Shown here one piece after another: positions 35,830-47,727 of a stretch of 64,000 bases of DNA. The translations under genes were made by a program, and so were the position numbers. The stretch is from Auraticoccus monumenti (GTDB lineage: Bacteria; Actinomycetota; Actinomycetes; Propionibacteriales; Propionibacteriaceae): contig NZ_LT629688.1 in the NCBI RefSeq assembly GCF_900101785.1, positions 4,030,001 through 4,094,000 on the forward strand, written 5' to 3'. Every line of letters begins with the position of its first letter. The stretch's first letter is position 1. A model generated the notes under the pieces. It made no database searches. It was not told the origin of the DNA and worked only from the letters and a program-made list of their open reading frames with translations.

Positions 35830-36783
35830 GTGACTGATCCCGACGCCACACGCGTGGCCGTCTACATCGACTTCGACAACATCGTGATCTCGCACTACGA
35901 CCACGTGCACGGCCGCAACGCGTTCTCCCGCGACCGCGCCCGCCAGCGCGAGACCGGCAGCGGACCCTCGCCGGAGATGGTCGACCGGCTGGAGCAGGCG
36001 ACGGTGGACGTGGGTGCGGTGCTCGACTTCGCCTCCTCCTACGGCACCATCGTGCTGACCCGCGCCTACGCCGACTGGTCCGCGACGGTCAACGCCCGCT
36101 ACCAGCGCCAGCTGGTCGGGCGCGCGGTCGACCTGGTCCAGCTCTTCCCGGCCGCGGCCTACGCCAAGAACGGCGCCGACATCCGGCTGGCGGTGGACGC
36201 GGTGGAGGACATGTTCCGGCTGCCCGACCTCACCCACGTGGTGATCGTGGCCGGCGACTCCGACTACGTCCCGCTGGCCCAGCGCTGCAAGCGGCTGGGG
36301 CGCTACGTGGTGGGGATCGGCGTGGCCGGCTCCACCAGCAAGTCCCTCGGGGCGGCCTGCGACGAGCTGGTCACCTACGGCGCCCTGCCCGGGATCGCCG
36401 AGGAGGAGACCCGGGTCGAGGACGAGCCCGCCCCCGCCCCGGTGAGCCGGCCGGACCCGGTGGCGGTGGCGGGTCCCACCTCCCCGGCCGAGCTCTCCGA
36501 CGAGGACGACGACGAGGACGAGCCCGACGCCACCCTCAGCCGTCGCGGGGCCACCCGGCTGCTGGAGCGGGCGCTGCGGCTGGCCCACGAGCGCGAGGAC
36601 GACGACTGGCTGCACGCCTCGGAGGTCAAGACGCAGATGAAGCGGATGGACCCCTCCTTCAGCGAGAAGTCCCTGGGCTACCGCTCCTTCTCGGAGTTCG
36701 TGAAGTCGCGCAACAGCGTGGCCGAGCTGGACGAGACCGACCAGACCCGGCTGATCCGGCTGCGGCCGGACCGCAACCGCTGA
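35830..36783 (+). CDS. NYN-domain nuclease with C-terminal LOTUS/OST-HTH domain
   Basis: Predicted RNA-processing protein, 317 residues. The NYN (PIN-like) nuclease core has AVYIDFDNIV with Asp14 and Asp16. GADIRLAVDA and VVIVAGDSDYVPLAQRCKR provide the other acidic metal ligands. An acidic linker (EDDDEDEPDA) separates it from a C-terminal OST-HTH/LOTUS fold (about 235-312): DDWLHASEVKTQMKRMDPSF and EKSLGYRSFSEFVKS. Target RNA unknown. GTG 35830 has AGGAGG upstream. Between the glycosylase and ogt, 46 bp before the latter. Confidence 0.9.
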   Translation: MTDPDATRVAVYIDFDNIVISHYDHVHGRNAFSRDRARQRETGSGPSPEMVDRLEQATVDVGAVLDFASSYGTIVLTRAYADWSATVNARYQRQLVGRAVDLVQLFPAAAYAKNGADIRLAVDAVEDMFRLPDLTHVVIVAGDSDYVPLAQRCKRLGRYVVGIGVAGSTSKSLGAACDELVTYGALPGIAEEETRVEDEPAPAPVSRPDPVAVAGPTSPAELSDEDDDEDEPDATLSRRGATRLLERALRLAHEREDDDWLHASEVKTQMKRMDPSFSEKSLGYRSFSEFVKSRNSVAELDETDQTRLIRLRPDRNR

Positions 36784-36829
36784 CCTCACGCCCGGCGCGG
36801 TCGCGGCGTCCTCGGGGTGAGGAGGAACC

Positions 36830-37324
36830 ATGTCGCCCACGCACACCGTGCTGGACTCACCGGTCGGCCCGCTGACCCTGGTGGCCGAAGAGGGGGCGCT
36901 GACCGCGCTCCTGATGGGCCGCCACCGCCACCCGGGGATGGCGCTGGGCGCCCGCCGCGACGGCGACTTCGCCGCCGCGGCGGAGCAGCTGGAGGACTAC
37001 TTCGCCGGCGGGCTGACCCGCTTCGAGCTGCCGCTGGCCCCGGCCGGGCGGCCCTTCGACCTCCGGGTCTGGGCGCTGCTGCGCGAGATCCCCTACGGCA
37101 CCACGCGCAGCTACGCCGAGCTGGCCCGCGAGCTGGGCGGGACGGGGTTCTCCCAGGCGGTCGGCCGGGCCAACGGCCGCAACCCGATCGGGATCGTGGT
37201 GCCCTGCCACCGGGTGGTGGGCACCGACGGGTCGCTGACCGGCTACGCCGGTGGGCTGGAGCGCAAGCGCGCCCTGCTCCACCTGGAGGACCCCGCCCGC
37301 TTCGGCGAGCAGCTCCTGTTCTAG
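36830..37324 (+). CDS. ogt: Methylated-DNA-[protein]-cysteine S-methyltransferase
   Basis: Suicide repair protein that takes the methyl from O6-methylguanine onto its own cysteine; 164 residues. Acceptor Cys126 is in VVPCHRVVG. The HTH/DNA-binding part has IPYGTTRSYAELARELGG with the arginine finger in AVGRANGRNPI. The N-terminal SPVGPLTLVAEEGALTALLM is typical. ATG 36830 follows GAGGAGGAA. Completes a local set of three distinct alkylation-repair activities with alkB and the glycosylase. Confidence 0.95.
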   Translation: MSPTHTVLDSPVGPLTLVAEEGALTALLMGRHRHPGMALGARRDGDFAAAAEQLEDYFAGGLTRFELPLAPAGRPFDLRVWALLREIPYGTTRSYAELARELGGTGFSQAVGRANGRNPIGIVVPCHRVVGTDGSLTGYAGGLERKRALLHLEDPARFGEQLLF

Positions 37325-37334
37325 GCGGGCCGGG

Positions 37335-37967
37335 TCAGGCGGTGGCGGCCTGCTCGGCGCCCTCGGTCTCGAGGTGGATGACGCCGTAGTCGTAGGCGTG
37401 GCGGCGGTAGACGACGCTGGGACGTCCGCTGGCGGCGTCGACGAAGAGGTAGAAGTCGTGACCGACGAGCTCCATCTCGTCCAGGGCCTGGTCCAGGGTC
37501 ATCGGGGGCGCGGAGTGGGTCTTCTCGCGCACCACCAGCGGGCCGTCCCCGCGGACCTCCATGCCGGCCACGGTGTGCACGTCGCTGTCCTCGGCGGCCG
37601 GCTCCTCGGCCGGCATCGCGTGCAGCATGGCGACCTCGCGCAGCGGCATCCGTCCACCGCCGCGGTGGTGCACCGCCCGGCGGTCGTGGGCCTTGCGGAG
37701 CTGGGTGGTGAGCTTGTCCAGGGCGCGCTCGAAGGCGGCGGTCTTGTCGTGGGCGCAGGACTCCGCGCGCACCGCCGGTCCCTTGCTCACCAGCGTGATC
37801 TGCACGCAGGTGTCCTGGTCGGGGTTGCGGGCGTTGTCGGCCGACACCTCCACCTCGACCCGGATCACCCGGTCCCGCAGACGCTCGATCCTGGTGACCC
37901 TCTCCTGCACGTGGGAACGGAACTCCTCCGTCACGGTGCAGTGGCGACCTGACACGACAACATCCAT
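37335..37967 (-). CDS. hpf: Long-form ribosome hibernation promoting factor
   Basis: Inactivates idle ribosomes as 100S dimers; 210 residues, long form. N-terminal S30AE domain (about 1-105): VVSGRHCTVTEEFRSHVQER and SADNARNPDQDTCVQITLVS. C-terminal dimerisation domain (about 150-205): MTLDQALDEMELVGHDFYLF and HAYDYGVIHLE. ATG 37967 has AGGAGG upstream. A possible -10 (TAACGT, minus strand 38116-38111) gives a leader near 140 nt that contains the perfect hairpin at 38001-38021. In mycobacteria hpf sits next to comF and secA; here both links are broken by inserts. Confidence 0.93.
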   Translation of the reverse strand: MDVVVSGRHCTVTEEFRSHVQERVTRIERLRDRVIRVEVEVSADNARNPDQDTCVQITLVSKGPAVRAESCAHDKTAAFERALDKLTTQLRKAHDRRAVHHRGGGRMPLREVAMLHAMPAEEPAAEDSDVHTVAGMEVRGDGPLVVREKTHSAPPMTLDQALDEMELVGHDFYLFVDAASGRPSVVYRRHAYDYGVIHLETEGAEQAATA

Positions 37968-38000
37968 GGTGACCTCCTGTGCTGGGGGGACCCCGACCCT

Positions 38001-38021
38001 CGCAGGGGGCGACCCCCTGCG
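38001..38021 (-). promoter_or_regulatory. Perfect hairpin in the hpf leader
   Basis: CGCAGGGGG (38001-38009) and CCCCCTGCG (38013-38021) form a 9-bp stem with a 3-nt loop, 34 bp upstream of the hpf ATG. It could act as an attenuator or RNA-stability element. No ligand is suggested. Confidence 0.5.
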
Positions 38022-38214
38022 GGGGTGCGGAGATGACGACGGCGCCCGCCCCGGCCCGGCAGGTCCCGGGGGACCTGCGTCTGTGGGCGAGGCAGTGGCG
38101 CCATGCAGCCACGTTAGTGCCTCCTCCTGGTCACGTGAAGGCGACCCCCTGGACACGTGAGGTGGACCAGCAGGACACCCGGCGTCACCGGATGCTTACA
38201 CCCGGGCCCGCTCG

Positions 38215-38230
38215 GTGACACAGCCGTAAC
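38215..38230 (+). promoter_or_regulatory. Candidate GlnR box of amtB
   Basis: GTGAC-n6-GTAAC matches the actinobacterial GlnR half-site pair GTnAC-n6-GnAAC. It ends 45 bp before the amtB ATG, a normal position for an activator if the message is leaderless. Confidence 0.55.
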
Positions 38231-38275
38231 ACGAGGAGACACCGGCCGACACACACCTCCCGGACGATCTGGGAC

Positions 38276-41749
<3,474 letters not shown>

Positions 41750-42453
41750 GGCCCGTCGCGCCTCGGCCAGGCTGGCCCCGGTGGTGACCACGTCGTCGAC
41801 CACCACCCACGCCTCCCCGGACCGCGGGCCGGCGCGGGCGGCCAGCGCCCCCGACAGGTTCTCCCAGCGCTCGGCGGCGGACAGCTCGGCCTGGTCCCCC
41901 ACCCGTCTGCGGTGCGCCAGCCGCGGACCGGACCGCACCGGCAGCCCCGCACCCCGCAGCCACCCCGCCGCCCGGGAGGCCAGCCGCGCCGTGGTGTCCA
42001 GCCCCCGCTCGCGCACCACCGCCGGGGAGGAGGGCACGGGTACCAGCAGCACCGGCCCGTCCCAGCCCCGCTCCTCCAGCAGCGCGGCCACCGCCAGCCC
42101 CAGCCGGGGTCCGAGCAGCCCGGCCAGGGACCAGGCCTGCCGCTCCTTGTAGGCCGTCACCAGCTGCCGAACCACGCCGGCGTACGGCGCCGCGGCCAGC
42201 ACCGGCTCCGGGCTCCCCCGCGGCCACAGCGACCGCCAGTGCCGCACCGGCTCCTCCTCCAGCGCCGCCCGGCACGCCGGGCAGCAGCCCAGCCCGGGCA
42301 CCCCGCACCCCGGGCAGGCCGCTCCCAGCAGCAGGTCCGCCGCCGCGTCCGCCCACACCCTCATGACGCCACCGTCGTCGGGTCGGGCCGATCACACCGC
42401 CCGGCACCGGCCGCTGTGGACGGCGCCCGGGGACGGTGCGCGCCTGTGGACGG

Positions 42454-44199
42454 TCAGCCCGTCCAGGCCGCCGCGGTCACGCCGCCGAGCACCTCGGGCC
42501 AGCGGTAGTCGCCCTGGCGGAGCCACAGCTGCCCCTCCCGGCCCACCACCGCGGCCCGTAGCCCCGCGGGGTGCGGGAAGGCCGCCAGCGCGACCGGGTC
42601 CCACCCGCCCGGACCGGCCTGGGTCATCTCGGCACCGTCCTGGTCCACCACCCACGGCAGCGAGGGGCTGTCCTCCCCGGCGCGGGCCAGCAGCAGCAGC
42701 GACGTGGCGTCGGACCAGGTGACCTCGTCGACCAGCGTCAGCCGTCCGGTCGCCGAGACCAGCGGGATGCTCCGCAGCGAGGTGACCGAGGGCTGGTCCC
42801 CGCGGCGCACCAGCGCCATCCCCAGCTCGGTCCGGCCGTCCACCCGGTGGGCCACCGCCATCCGGGTCCCGTCGGGGGAGATGCGGAAGGAGACGACCTC
42901 CTTGTCGGCCAGCGCCGGGGCGTCGACCTCGCGGGCCCCGCCCTCGTCCACCACGTGCACCCGGGTGCCGTCGTCACCGGACTGCATCACCCAGAGGTCG
43001 TGCAGCCGGGTGTACTGCGGGGTCAGCAACCCCTTCGCCCCGGGCAGCGGTTCCTCGACGGCGGCACCGGCGACGCCGTCGGCCACCAGCAGCCGGCGCC
43101 GGTCCGCACTGACCACCGCGAGCTCCTGGTCCGGGGCCGGGGCGGCGGCCATCGCCGCGACCGGCTCCCCGAGGTCGGCGAACGGGCCTTCGACCGCCAC
43201 CAGCTCGGGGGTCGCCGTCAGCCCGTCCCGGACCCGCGACACCCCCTTGCCCTCGACCACCAGCAGCTGCGGGTCCCCGCTGCCGGCCAGCGGGGACAGG
43301 TAGTCGTAGGCCGAGACGGCGACGGTGCCGTCGGCGCGCTGCCCCGGCACCACGTAGGGGGTCCCGGCGGAGAGGAAGCGGACGGCGGTGATCTCCTCCA
43401 GCTGGCGCAGGGTCCACACCACCTGGGCGGCCATCCGGTTGCGCTGCTCGGCGGTGAGCTGGTCCACGGTCTCGTCCAGCGACACCTCGGCGACACCTTC
43501 GGGGCTGATCGGGATGGACAGCCCCAGCTCGGCCTGCTCGGGCACCGCGGTGACCACCGCCGGGGCCAGCCAGCTGGTCGGGCCGTCCAGCAGCGCGTTG
43601 ACCAGGGTGGTGGCCGACTGGTTGCCGCGCGGCACGTAGATCGGGTCCGGCACCACACCGGCGAAGGCCGGGTCGAAGAAGTACACGTTGAGGCCGTCGT
43701 AGAAGCGCTCGAACAGGTACTGGGAGACCAGCAGCCCGTCCGGCGGGTGGCCGATCCGCCACTGCCCCTCGGCGTCGCGCTCCATCCCGAAGTCGATGCG
43801 GTAGTCGCGGTCCTGCTGGCTGTAGGAGCCGTCGGGGCCCACCACGCCCACCAGCTCCGCCTCCAGCACGACGCTGCTGCCGCTGCTCACCGGCGACCCC
43901 TCGCCGTAGACCAGCACCGCCTCGTCCGGGCGCCAGGACTCGCGGACGTCCTCGGCCAGGTACTCCCGGGCCACCGTGTAGTCGGTGCGGTAGTTGGCCA
44001 TGGCGTGCAGGAACCCCTCCACCACCAGCGCTGCGGGCGCGTCCCGGACGGGTGGCTCGGGCTCGATCTCCACCGAACCGCTGGGCGCCTGGCTGGGCGG
44101 GTGACCTGCCTCCACCGGACCCGAGGTGGGCACGGTCAGGCAGGAGCTGAGCAGCCCGGCCAGCAGGGGCAGCACCAGCAGCCACCAGCGCCGGGTCAC
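42454..44199 (-). CDS. lpqB: Lipoprotein LpqB of the MtrAB system
   Basis: 581 residues. A signal peptide ends in lipobox LLSSC (Cys20). A GerMN-like domain (YIPRGNQS-type segment, FERFYDGLNVYFFDPAF) and a C-terminal beta-propeller-like region (FRISPDGTRMAVAHRVDGRT) follow. In mycobacteria LpqB interacts with the sensor MtrB and tunes cell-wall and division responses. The GTG overlaps the mtrB stop by 4 bp. A far longer open frame through mtrB is a shadow. Confidence 0.93.
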   Translation of the reverse strand: MTRRWWLLVLPLLAGLLSSCLTVPTSGPVEAGHPPSQAPSGSVEIEPEPPVRDAPAALVVEGFLHAMANYRTDYTVAREYLAEDVRESWRPDEAVLVYGEGSPVSSGSSVVLEAELVGVVGPDGSYSQQDRDYRIDFGMERDAEGQWRIGHPPDGLLVSQYLFERFYDGLNVYFFDPAFAGVVPDPIYVPRGNQSATTLVNALLDGPTSWLAPAVVTAVPEQAELGLSIPISPEGVAEVSLDETVDQLTAEQRNRMAAQVVWTLRQLEEITAVRFLSAGTPYVVPGQRADGTVAVSAYDYLSPLAGSGDPQLLVVEGKGVSRVRDGLTATPELVAVEGPFADLGEPVAAMAAAPAPDQELAVVSADRRRLLVADGVAGAAVEEPLPGAKGLLTPQYTRLHDLWVMQSGDDGTRVHVVDEGGAREVDAPALADKEVVSFRISPDGTRMAVAHRVDGRTELGMALVRRGDQPSVTSLRSIPLVSATGRLTLVDEVTWSDATSLLLLARAGEDSPSLPWVVDQDGAEMTQAGPGGWDPVALAAFPHPAGLRAAVVGREGQLWLRQGDYRWPEVLGGVTAAAWTG

Positions 44200-45878
44200 G
44201 ACGTCACCGTCCCGGGGAGCAGCGCCGGACGGGCCGCGGGCGGCGGTGCCGCGGGTCGCGGGTCGGCGGGGAGGTCGGGCAGCGGCGAGCCGTGCAGCGC
44301 GGTGCCGTGCACCCGCGGGACCGTCAGGCGGAACTGGGCCCCCAGCCCCGGCCGGGCCCACGCGTCCAGCCAGCCGCCGTGCAGGTGGGCGTCCTCGAGC
44401 GCGATGGCCAGCCCCAGCCCGGTGCCCCCCACGGTCCGGGCGCGCGAGGGGTCGGCGCGCCAGAAGCGGTGGAACACCTGGTCGACCTGGGCGGCCTCGA
44501 AGCCGATCCCGTGGTCGCGCACGGTGATCGCCGCCGCGGTGGAGTCCGAGGCCAGCCGGATGTCGATCGGGCGCCGCTCCCCGTGCTCGATGGCGTTGGT
44601 GACCAGGTTGCGCAGCACCCGGGTGATCCGGCGCGGGTCGACCTCGGCGGTGCACGGCTGCGGCGGGCGGAACAGCCGCAGCGGCGTCCCGGAGCGCTCG
44701 GCGAAGGCGGCCTGGGCCGACATCTCCCGCTCCACCAGCTCCAGCAGGTCGGTCTCCTCGCAGGACAGCACCGCCGCCCCGGCGTCGAAGCGGGAGATCT
44801 CCAGCAGGTCGGCCAGCAGGCCCTCGAAGCGGTCGACCTCGTGGTACAGCAGCTCCGCGCTGCGGGCCGAGACCGGGTCGAAGTCCTCGCGGTTCTCGTG
44901 CAGCACCTCCGCCGCCATCCGCACCGTGGTCAGCGGGGTCCGCAGCTCGTGGCTGACGTCGGAGACGAACTGCTGCTGGACCTGCGAGAGCCCCTCCAGC
45001 CGCCCGATCTGCTGCTGCAGCTCCGAGGCCATGTGGTTCATCGAGACGGCCAGGCTGGCCAGGTCGTCGGTCCCCCGCACCGGCAGCCGGTCGTCCAGCT
45101 GCCCGGCGGCCAGCCGCTCCGCGGTGAGCCGGGCCTCCCGCACCGGGTCGACCACCTGCCGGGCCACCACCGCGGCCACCACGGTCAGGGCCAGCACCAG
45201 CAGCGTGCCGGTGGTGGTGACCGCACGCTGCACGACCTCCAGCGTGGCCAGCTCGCTGGTCAGCGGGAAGATGAAGTAGATGGCGTAGCGGCCCGAGCCG
45301 GGGGCGACCAGCGAGCCACCCACCGCCACACCCGGCACCGGCTCCGAACCGTCGGTCCAGCGCACCTGGGTGGGAGTCACCCAGGTGCCCTCCTCCCCCG
45401 CCACCTGGGCCCGCAGGGACTCCGGCACGCTCTGGGCGGAGACCCGCGGTGACTGGATGTCGGAGACCGGGCCCTGCACCACGACCTCGTACTGCCCGCT
45501 GGCCACGCCGCGGCTGGCCGCCTCGATGGCCAGCCGGGTCAGCACCTCGTTGACGTTGGAGCGCGAGAGGTCGGCGGCCTGCAGCGAGCGCTGGGCGGTG
45601 TCCAGCGCCACCGCGGCCTCGGCCAGGGCCTGGTCCTGCTTGGTGCGCAGGATGCCCTCGGTGGCCTGCTGCAGCAGCAGGAACCCGCCGAGCAGGATCA
45701 CCGCCGTCGACGCCGCCAGGGTGCTGGCGATGACGCGCAGCGGCAGCGAGCTCCACCACACCTGCAACGGGGTGCGGAGGAGGGGTCGAAGACGCTGCGC
45801 GGACCACCCCCGCTCCACCAGGGTGGGGGCGGGGGTGCCGGTGGCGGTCGTCACCTCACCCCCGGCTGACCCCGTCAC
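44196..45878 (-). CDS. mtrB: Sensor histidine kinase MtrB
   Basis: Membrane kinase partner of MtrA controlling cell-wall metabolism and division genes; 560 residues. Two membrane helices (about 52-72, ASTLAASTAVILLGGFLLLQ, and about 215-240) flank an extracytoplasmic sensor region. HAMP follows, then the HisKA domain with His310 in VSHELRTPLTTVRM, and the HATPase with GTGLGLAIALEDAHLHGG. GTG 45878 overlaps mtrA by 23 bp. GTG 45854, directly after the mtrA stop and preceded by GGGGGTGAG, is an equally good start. Confidence 0.95.
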   Translation of the reverse strand: MTGSAGGEVTTATGTPAPTLVERGWSAQRLRPLLRTPLQVWWSSLPLRVIASTLAASTAVILLGGFLLLQQATEGILRTKQDQALAEAAVALDTAQRSLQAADLSRSNVNEVLTRLAIEAASRGVASGQYEVVVQGPVSDIQSPRVSAQSVPESLRAQVAGEEGTWVTPTQVRWTDGSEPVPGVAVGGSLVAPGSGRYAIYFIFPLTSELATLEVVQRAVTTTGTLLVLALTVVAAVVARQVVDPVREARLTAERLAAGQLDDRLPVRGTDDLASLAVSMNHMASELQQQIGRLEGLSQVQQQFVSDVSHELRTPLTTVRMAAEVLHENREDFDPVSARSAELLYHEVDRFEGLLADLLEISRFDAGAAVLSCEETDLLELVEREMSAQAAFAERSGTPLRLFRPPQPCTAEVDPRRITRVLRNLVTNAIEHGERRPIDIRLASDSTAAAITVRDHGIGFEAAQVDQVFHRFWRADPSRARTVGGTGLGLAIALEDAHLHGGWLDAWARPGLGAQFRLTVPRVHGTALHGSPLPDLPADPRPAAPPPAARPALLPGTVTS

Positions 45879-46572
45879 CGGCCTTGTAGCCGATGCCGCG
45901 CACGGTGACCACGATCTCGGGACGCTCGGGGTCGCGCTCGATCTTGGAGCGCAGCCGTTGCACGTGCACGTTCACCAGCCGGGTGTCGGCGGCGTGGCGG
46001 TAACCCCACACCTGCTCCAGCAGCACCTCGCGGCTGAACACCCGGCGCGGGCTCTTGGCCAGGGCCAGCAGGAGGTCGAACTCCAGCGGGGTGAGGGAGA
46101 TCTCCTTGCCGTCCCGGCGCACCGAGTGCCCCTCCACGCTGATCGAGAGGTCACCGATCTGGAGCACGTCGCCTTCGTCCTCGTCGGGACGGCGCCGCAG
46201 CCGGGTGCGGATCCGGGCCACCAGCTCCTTGGCCTTGAAGGGCTTCGCCACGTAGTCGTCGGCCCCGGCCTCGAGCCCGGCGACGACGTCGATGGTGTCG
46301 GAGCGGGCGGTCAGCATCACCACCGGCACCCCGGACTCGGCCCGGATGTCGCGGCAGACGTCGACGCCGTCGCGGCCCGGCAGCATCAGGTCCAGCAGCA
46401 CCAGGTCGGGCTGGTGCTCGCGGAAGGCGGCCAGCGCGGCGTCCCCGTGGCCGACCCAGATGGGCTCGAAACCCTCCTGGCGCAGCACGATCTGGAGCAT
46501 CTCGGCCAGGGCCGCGTCGTCGTCGACCACGAGCACGCGTTGTCGCTGGCCGACGGTCCTGGGCTCCGACAC
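45856..46572 (-). CDS. mtrA: Response regulator MtrA
   Basis: OmpR-family regulator, 238 residues. Receiver domain: acidic pocket Asp18-Asp19, phospho-acceptor Asp61 in LLDLMLPGRDG and Lys in VAKPFKAKEL. C-terminal winged helix: EISLTPLEFDLLLALAKSPR and HVQRLRSKIERDPERPEIVV. Essential in mycobacteria. GTG 46572 has GAGAGGTGGGG upstream; a 5-codon longer ATG start (46587) has none. First gene of mtrA-mtrB-lpqB; TAGGAT near 46606-46601 (minus) could be the -10. Confidence 0.96.
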   Translation of the reverse strand: MSEPRTVGQRQRVLVVDDDAALAEMLQIVLRQEGFEPIWVGHGDAALAAFREHQPDLVLLDLMLPGRDGVDVCRDIRAESGVPVVMLTARSDTIDVVAGLEAGADDYVAKPFKAKELVARIRTRLRRRPDEDEGDVLQIGDLSISVEGHSVRRDGKEISLTPLEFDLLLALAKSPRRVFSREVLLEQVWGYRHAADTRLVNVHVQRLRSKIERDPERPEIVVTVRGIGYKAGDGVSRG

Positions 46573-46644
46573 GTCCCCACCTCTCACTCGGTCCTGCCAG
46601 ATCCTACGCCCGGGGCGGACCCGCCCCCGTGGGAGACTGCCGCC

Positions 46645-47727
46645 GTGACCGCCGCGCCCCTCCCCGCGACCCCCGGTCGGGCGCGTCCGGAGGTGGCCCG
46701 CGCCGCCGAGCAGGCCCTGCTGCCGCTGCGCCCGATGACGCTGGGGGAGATCCTCGACGTCGGCTTCCTGGTGGTCCAGCGCAACGCCCGGGTGATGGTC
46801 GGCCTGCCGCTGGTGGTGGCGGTGCTGGAGGGGGTGGCGGTGCTGCTGCTGCTCGGCGTCCAGGTCCTCGTCAGCCGGGTGGCCTCCGACGTGGTGGCCT
46901 GGGTGGTGGTCGCCGTGCTCGGCGCGCTGGGGCTGCTCGCCGCCGGGGTCCTGGTCGTCTGGCTGTCGGCGGTGATGTCCCGCTTCAGCCTGCAGACCGT
47001 GCTCGGCGACGGGTTCGCGCCCGCCGTCTCCCGGATCACCTGGCGGGCCAACCTGCGGCTGCTGGGCCCGATGACCGGCTTCACGGTGCTGGCGGCGCTG
47101 CTGCTCGGCGTCCTCTCCTACGCGGCCTCCCTCTCCAGCCTGCTGCTGGTCCCCTTCACGGTGGGCGGCGACCCCGTGGCCGCCACCATCGGCGGCGTGC
47201 TCTACCTGGCGATCAGCGCCTGGCTGACCAGCTGGGCCTGGGCCTACCCGATGCTGGCCGTGCCCGCCTACGCGCTGGAGTCCGCGACCGCCCCCAGCTG
47301 GATCGGGCGCCCGCTGGCCCCGACCTGGATGCCGGCCTCGTTCTTCCGGGCCATCAGCCTGGTCGGCTGGCGGCAGGTCCCCCGGGCCGTCGCGGTCACC
47401 GCCTGCGTGCTGGCCATGGCGACCGCCGCCGTGCTGCTGGTGCTGGTCGCGGTGCTGCTGGCCGCCGCGGTGTACGGACCGGTGCTGCCGGTGCAGTGGG
47501 ACGACCTGGCCGCGCTGGCCACCCGCCCGGGGACCTGGTTCGTGCTGGGGGCGCTGTTCACCGTGCTGCTGGGCGCGGTGGTCCCCTTCGCCGCCGCCGT
47601 GCAGACCATCTTCTACCTCGACCTGCGGATGCGCCGGGACGGCCTCGACCTGGCCCTGCGCTTCGACTGCGTGCGGGTGCCCCAGCCGCAGGCCCCTCCT
47701 CCCGCACCGCCCTGGGTCGGCCCGTGA
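46645..47727 (+). CDS. Polytopic membrane protein of a MoxR/DUF58 operon
   Basis: 360 residues, about 7 helices, unknown function. LRPMTLGEILDVGFLVVQRN near the N-terminus is the conserved opening of glycerophosphodiester phosphodiesterase membrane-domain-like proteins found beside mtrAB and moxR genes. Further helices include PLVVAVLEGVAVLLLLGVQV and TACVLAMATAAVLLVLVAVL. GTG 46645 has GAGACT ending 6 nt upstream. The stop overlaps the next gene (GTGA). Confidence 0.8.
   Translation: MTAAPLPATPGRARPEVARAAEQALLPLRPMTLGEILDVGFLVVQRNARVMVGLPLVVAVLEGVAVLLLLGVQVLVSRVASDVVAWVVVAVLGALGLLAAGVLVVWLSAVMSRFSLQTVLGDGFAPAVSRITWRANLRLLGPMTGFTVLAALLLGVLSYAASLSSLLLVPFTVGGDPVAATIGGVLYLAISAWLTSWAWAYPMLAVPAYALESATAPSWIGRPLAPTWMPASFFRAISLVGWRQVPRAVAVTACVLAMATAAVLLVLVAVLLAAAVYGPVLPVQWDDLAALATRPGTWFVLGALFTVLLGAVVPFAAAVQTIFYLDLRMRRDGLDLALRFDCVRVPQPQAPPPAPPWVGP

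Larger units (their letters stand above)
37968..38275. other. 308-bp divergent regulatory region of hpf and amtB
   Basis: No gene supported. The left half should be the hpf leader with the 9-bp hairpin and a -10 near 38111-38116. The right half carries the GlnR-like box and a weak -10, GACGAT (38263-38268), 7 nt before the amtB ATG. CACGTGA occurs twice, at 38133-38139 and 38154-38160; nothing else stands out. Confidence 0.55.

Noticed and set aside
42454-45807. A 1117-codon minus-strand open frame running from lpqB through mtrB
   Set aside because: The upstream two-fifths is an out-of-frame shadow of mtrB; lpqB begins at GTG 44199 with a signal peptide.
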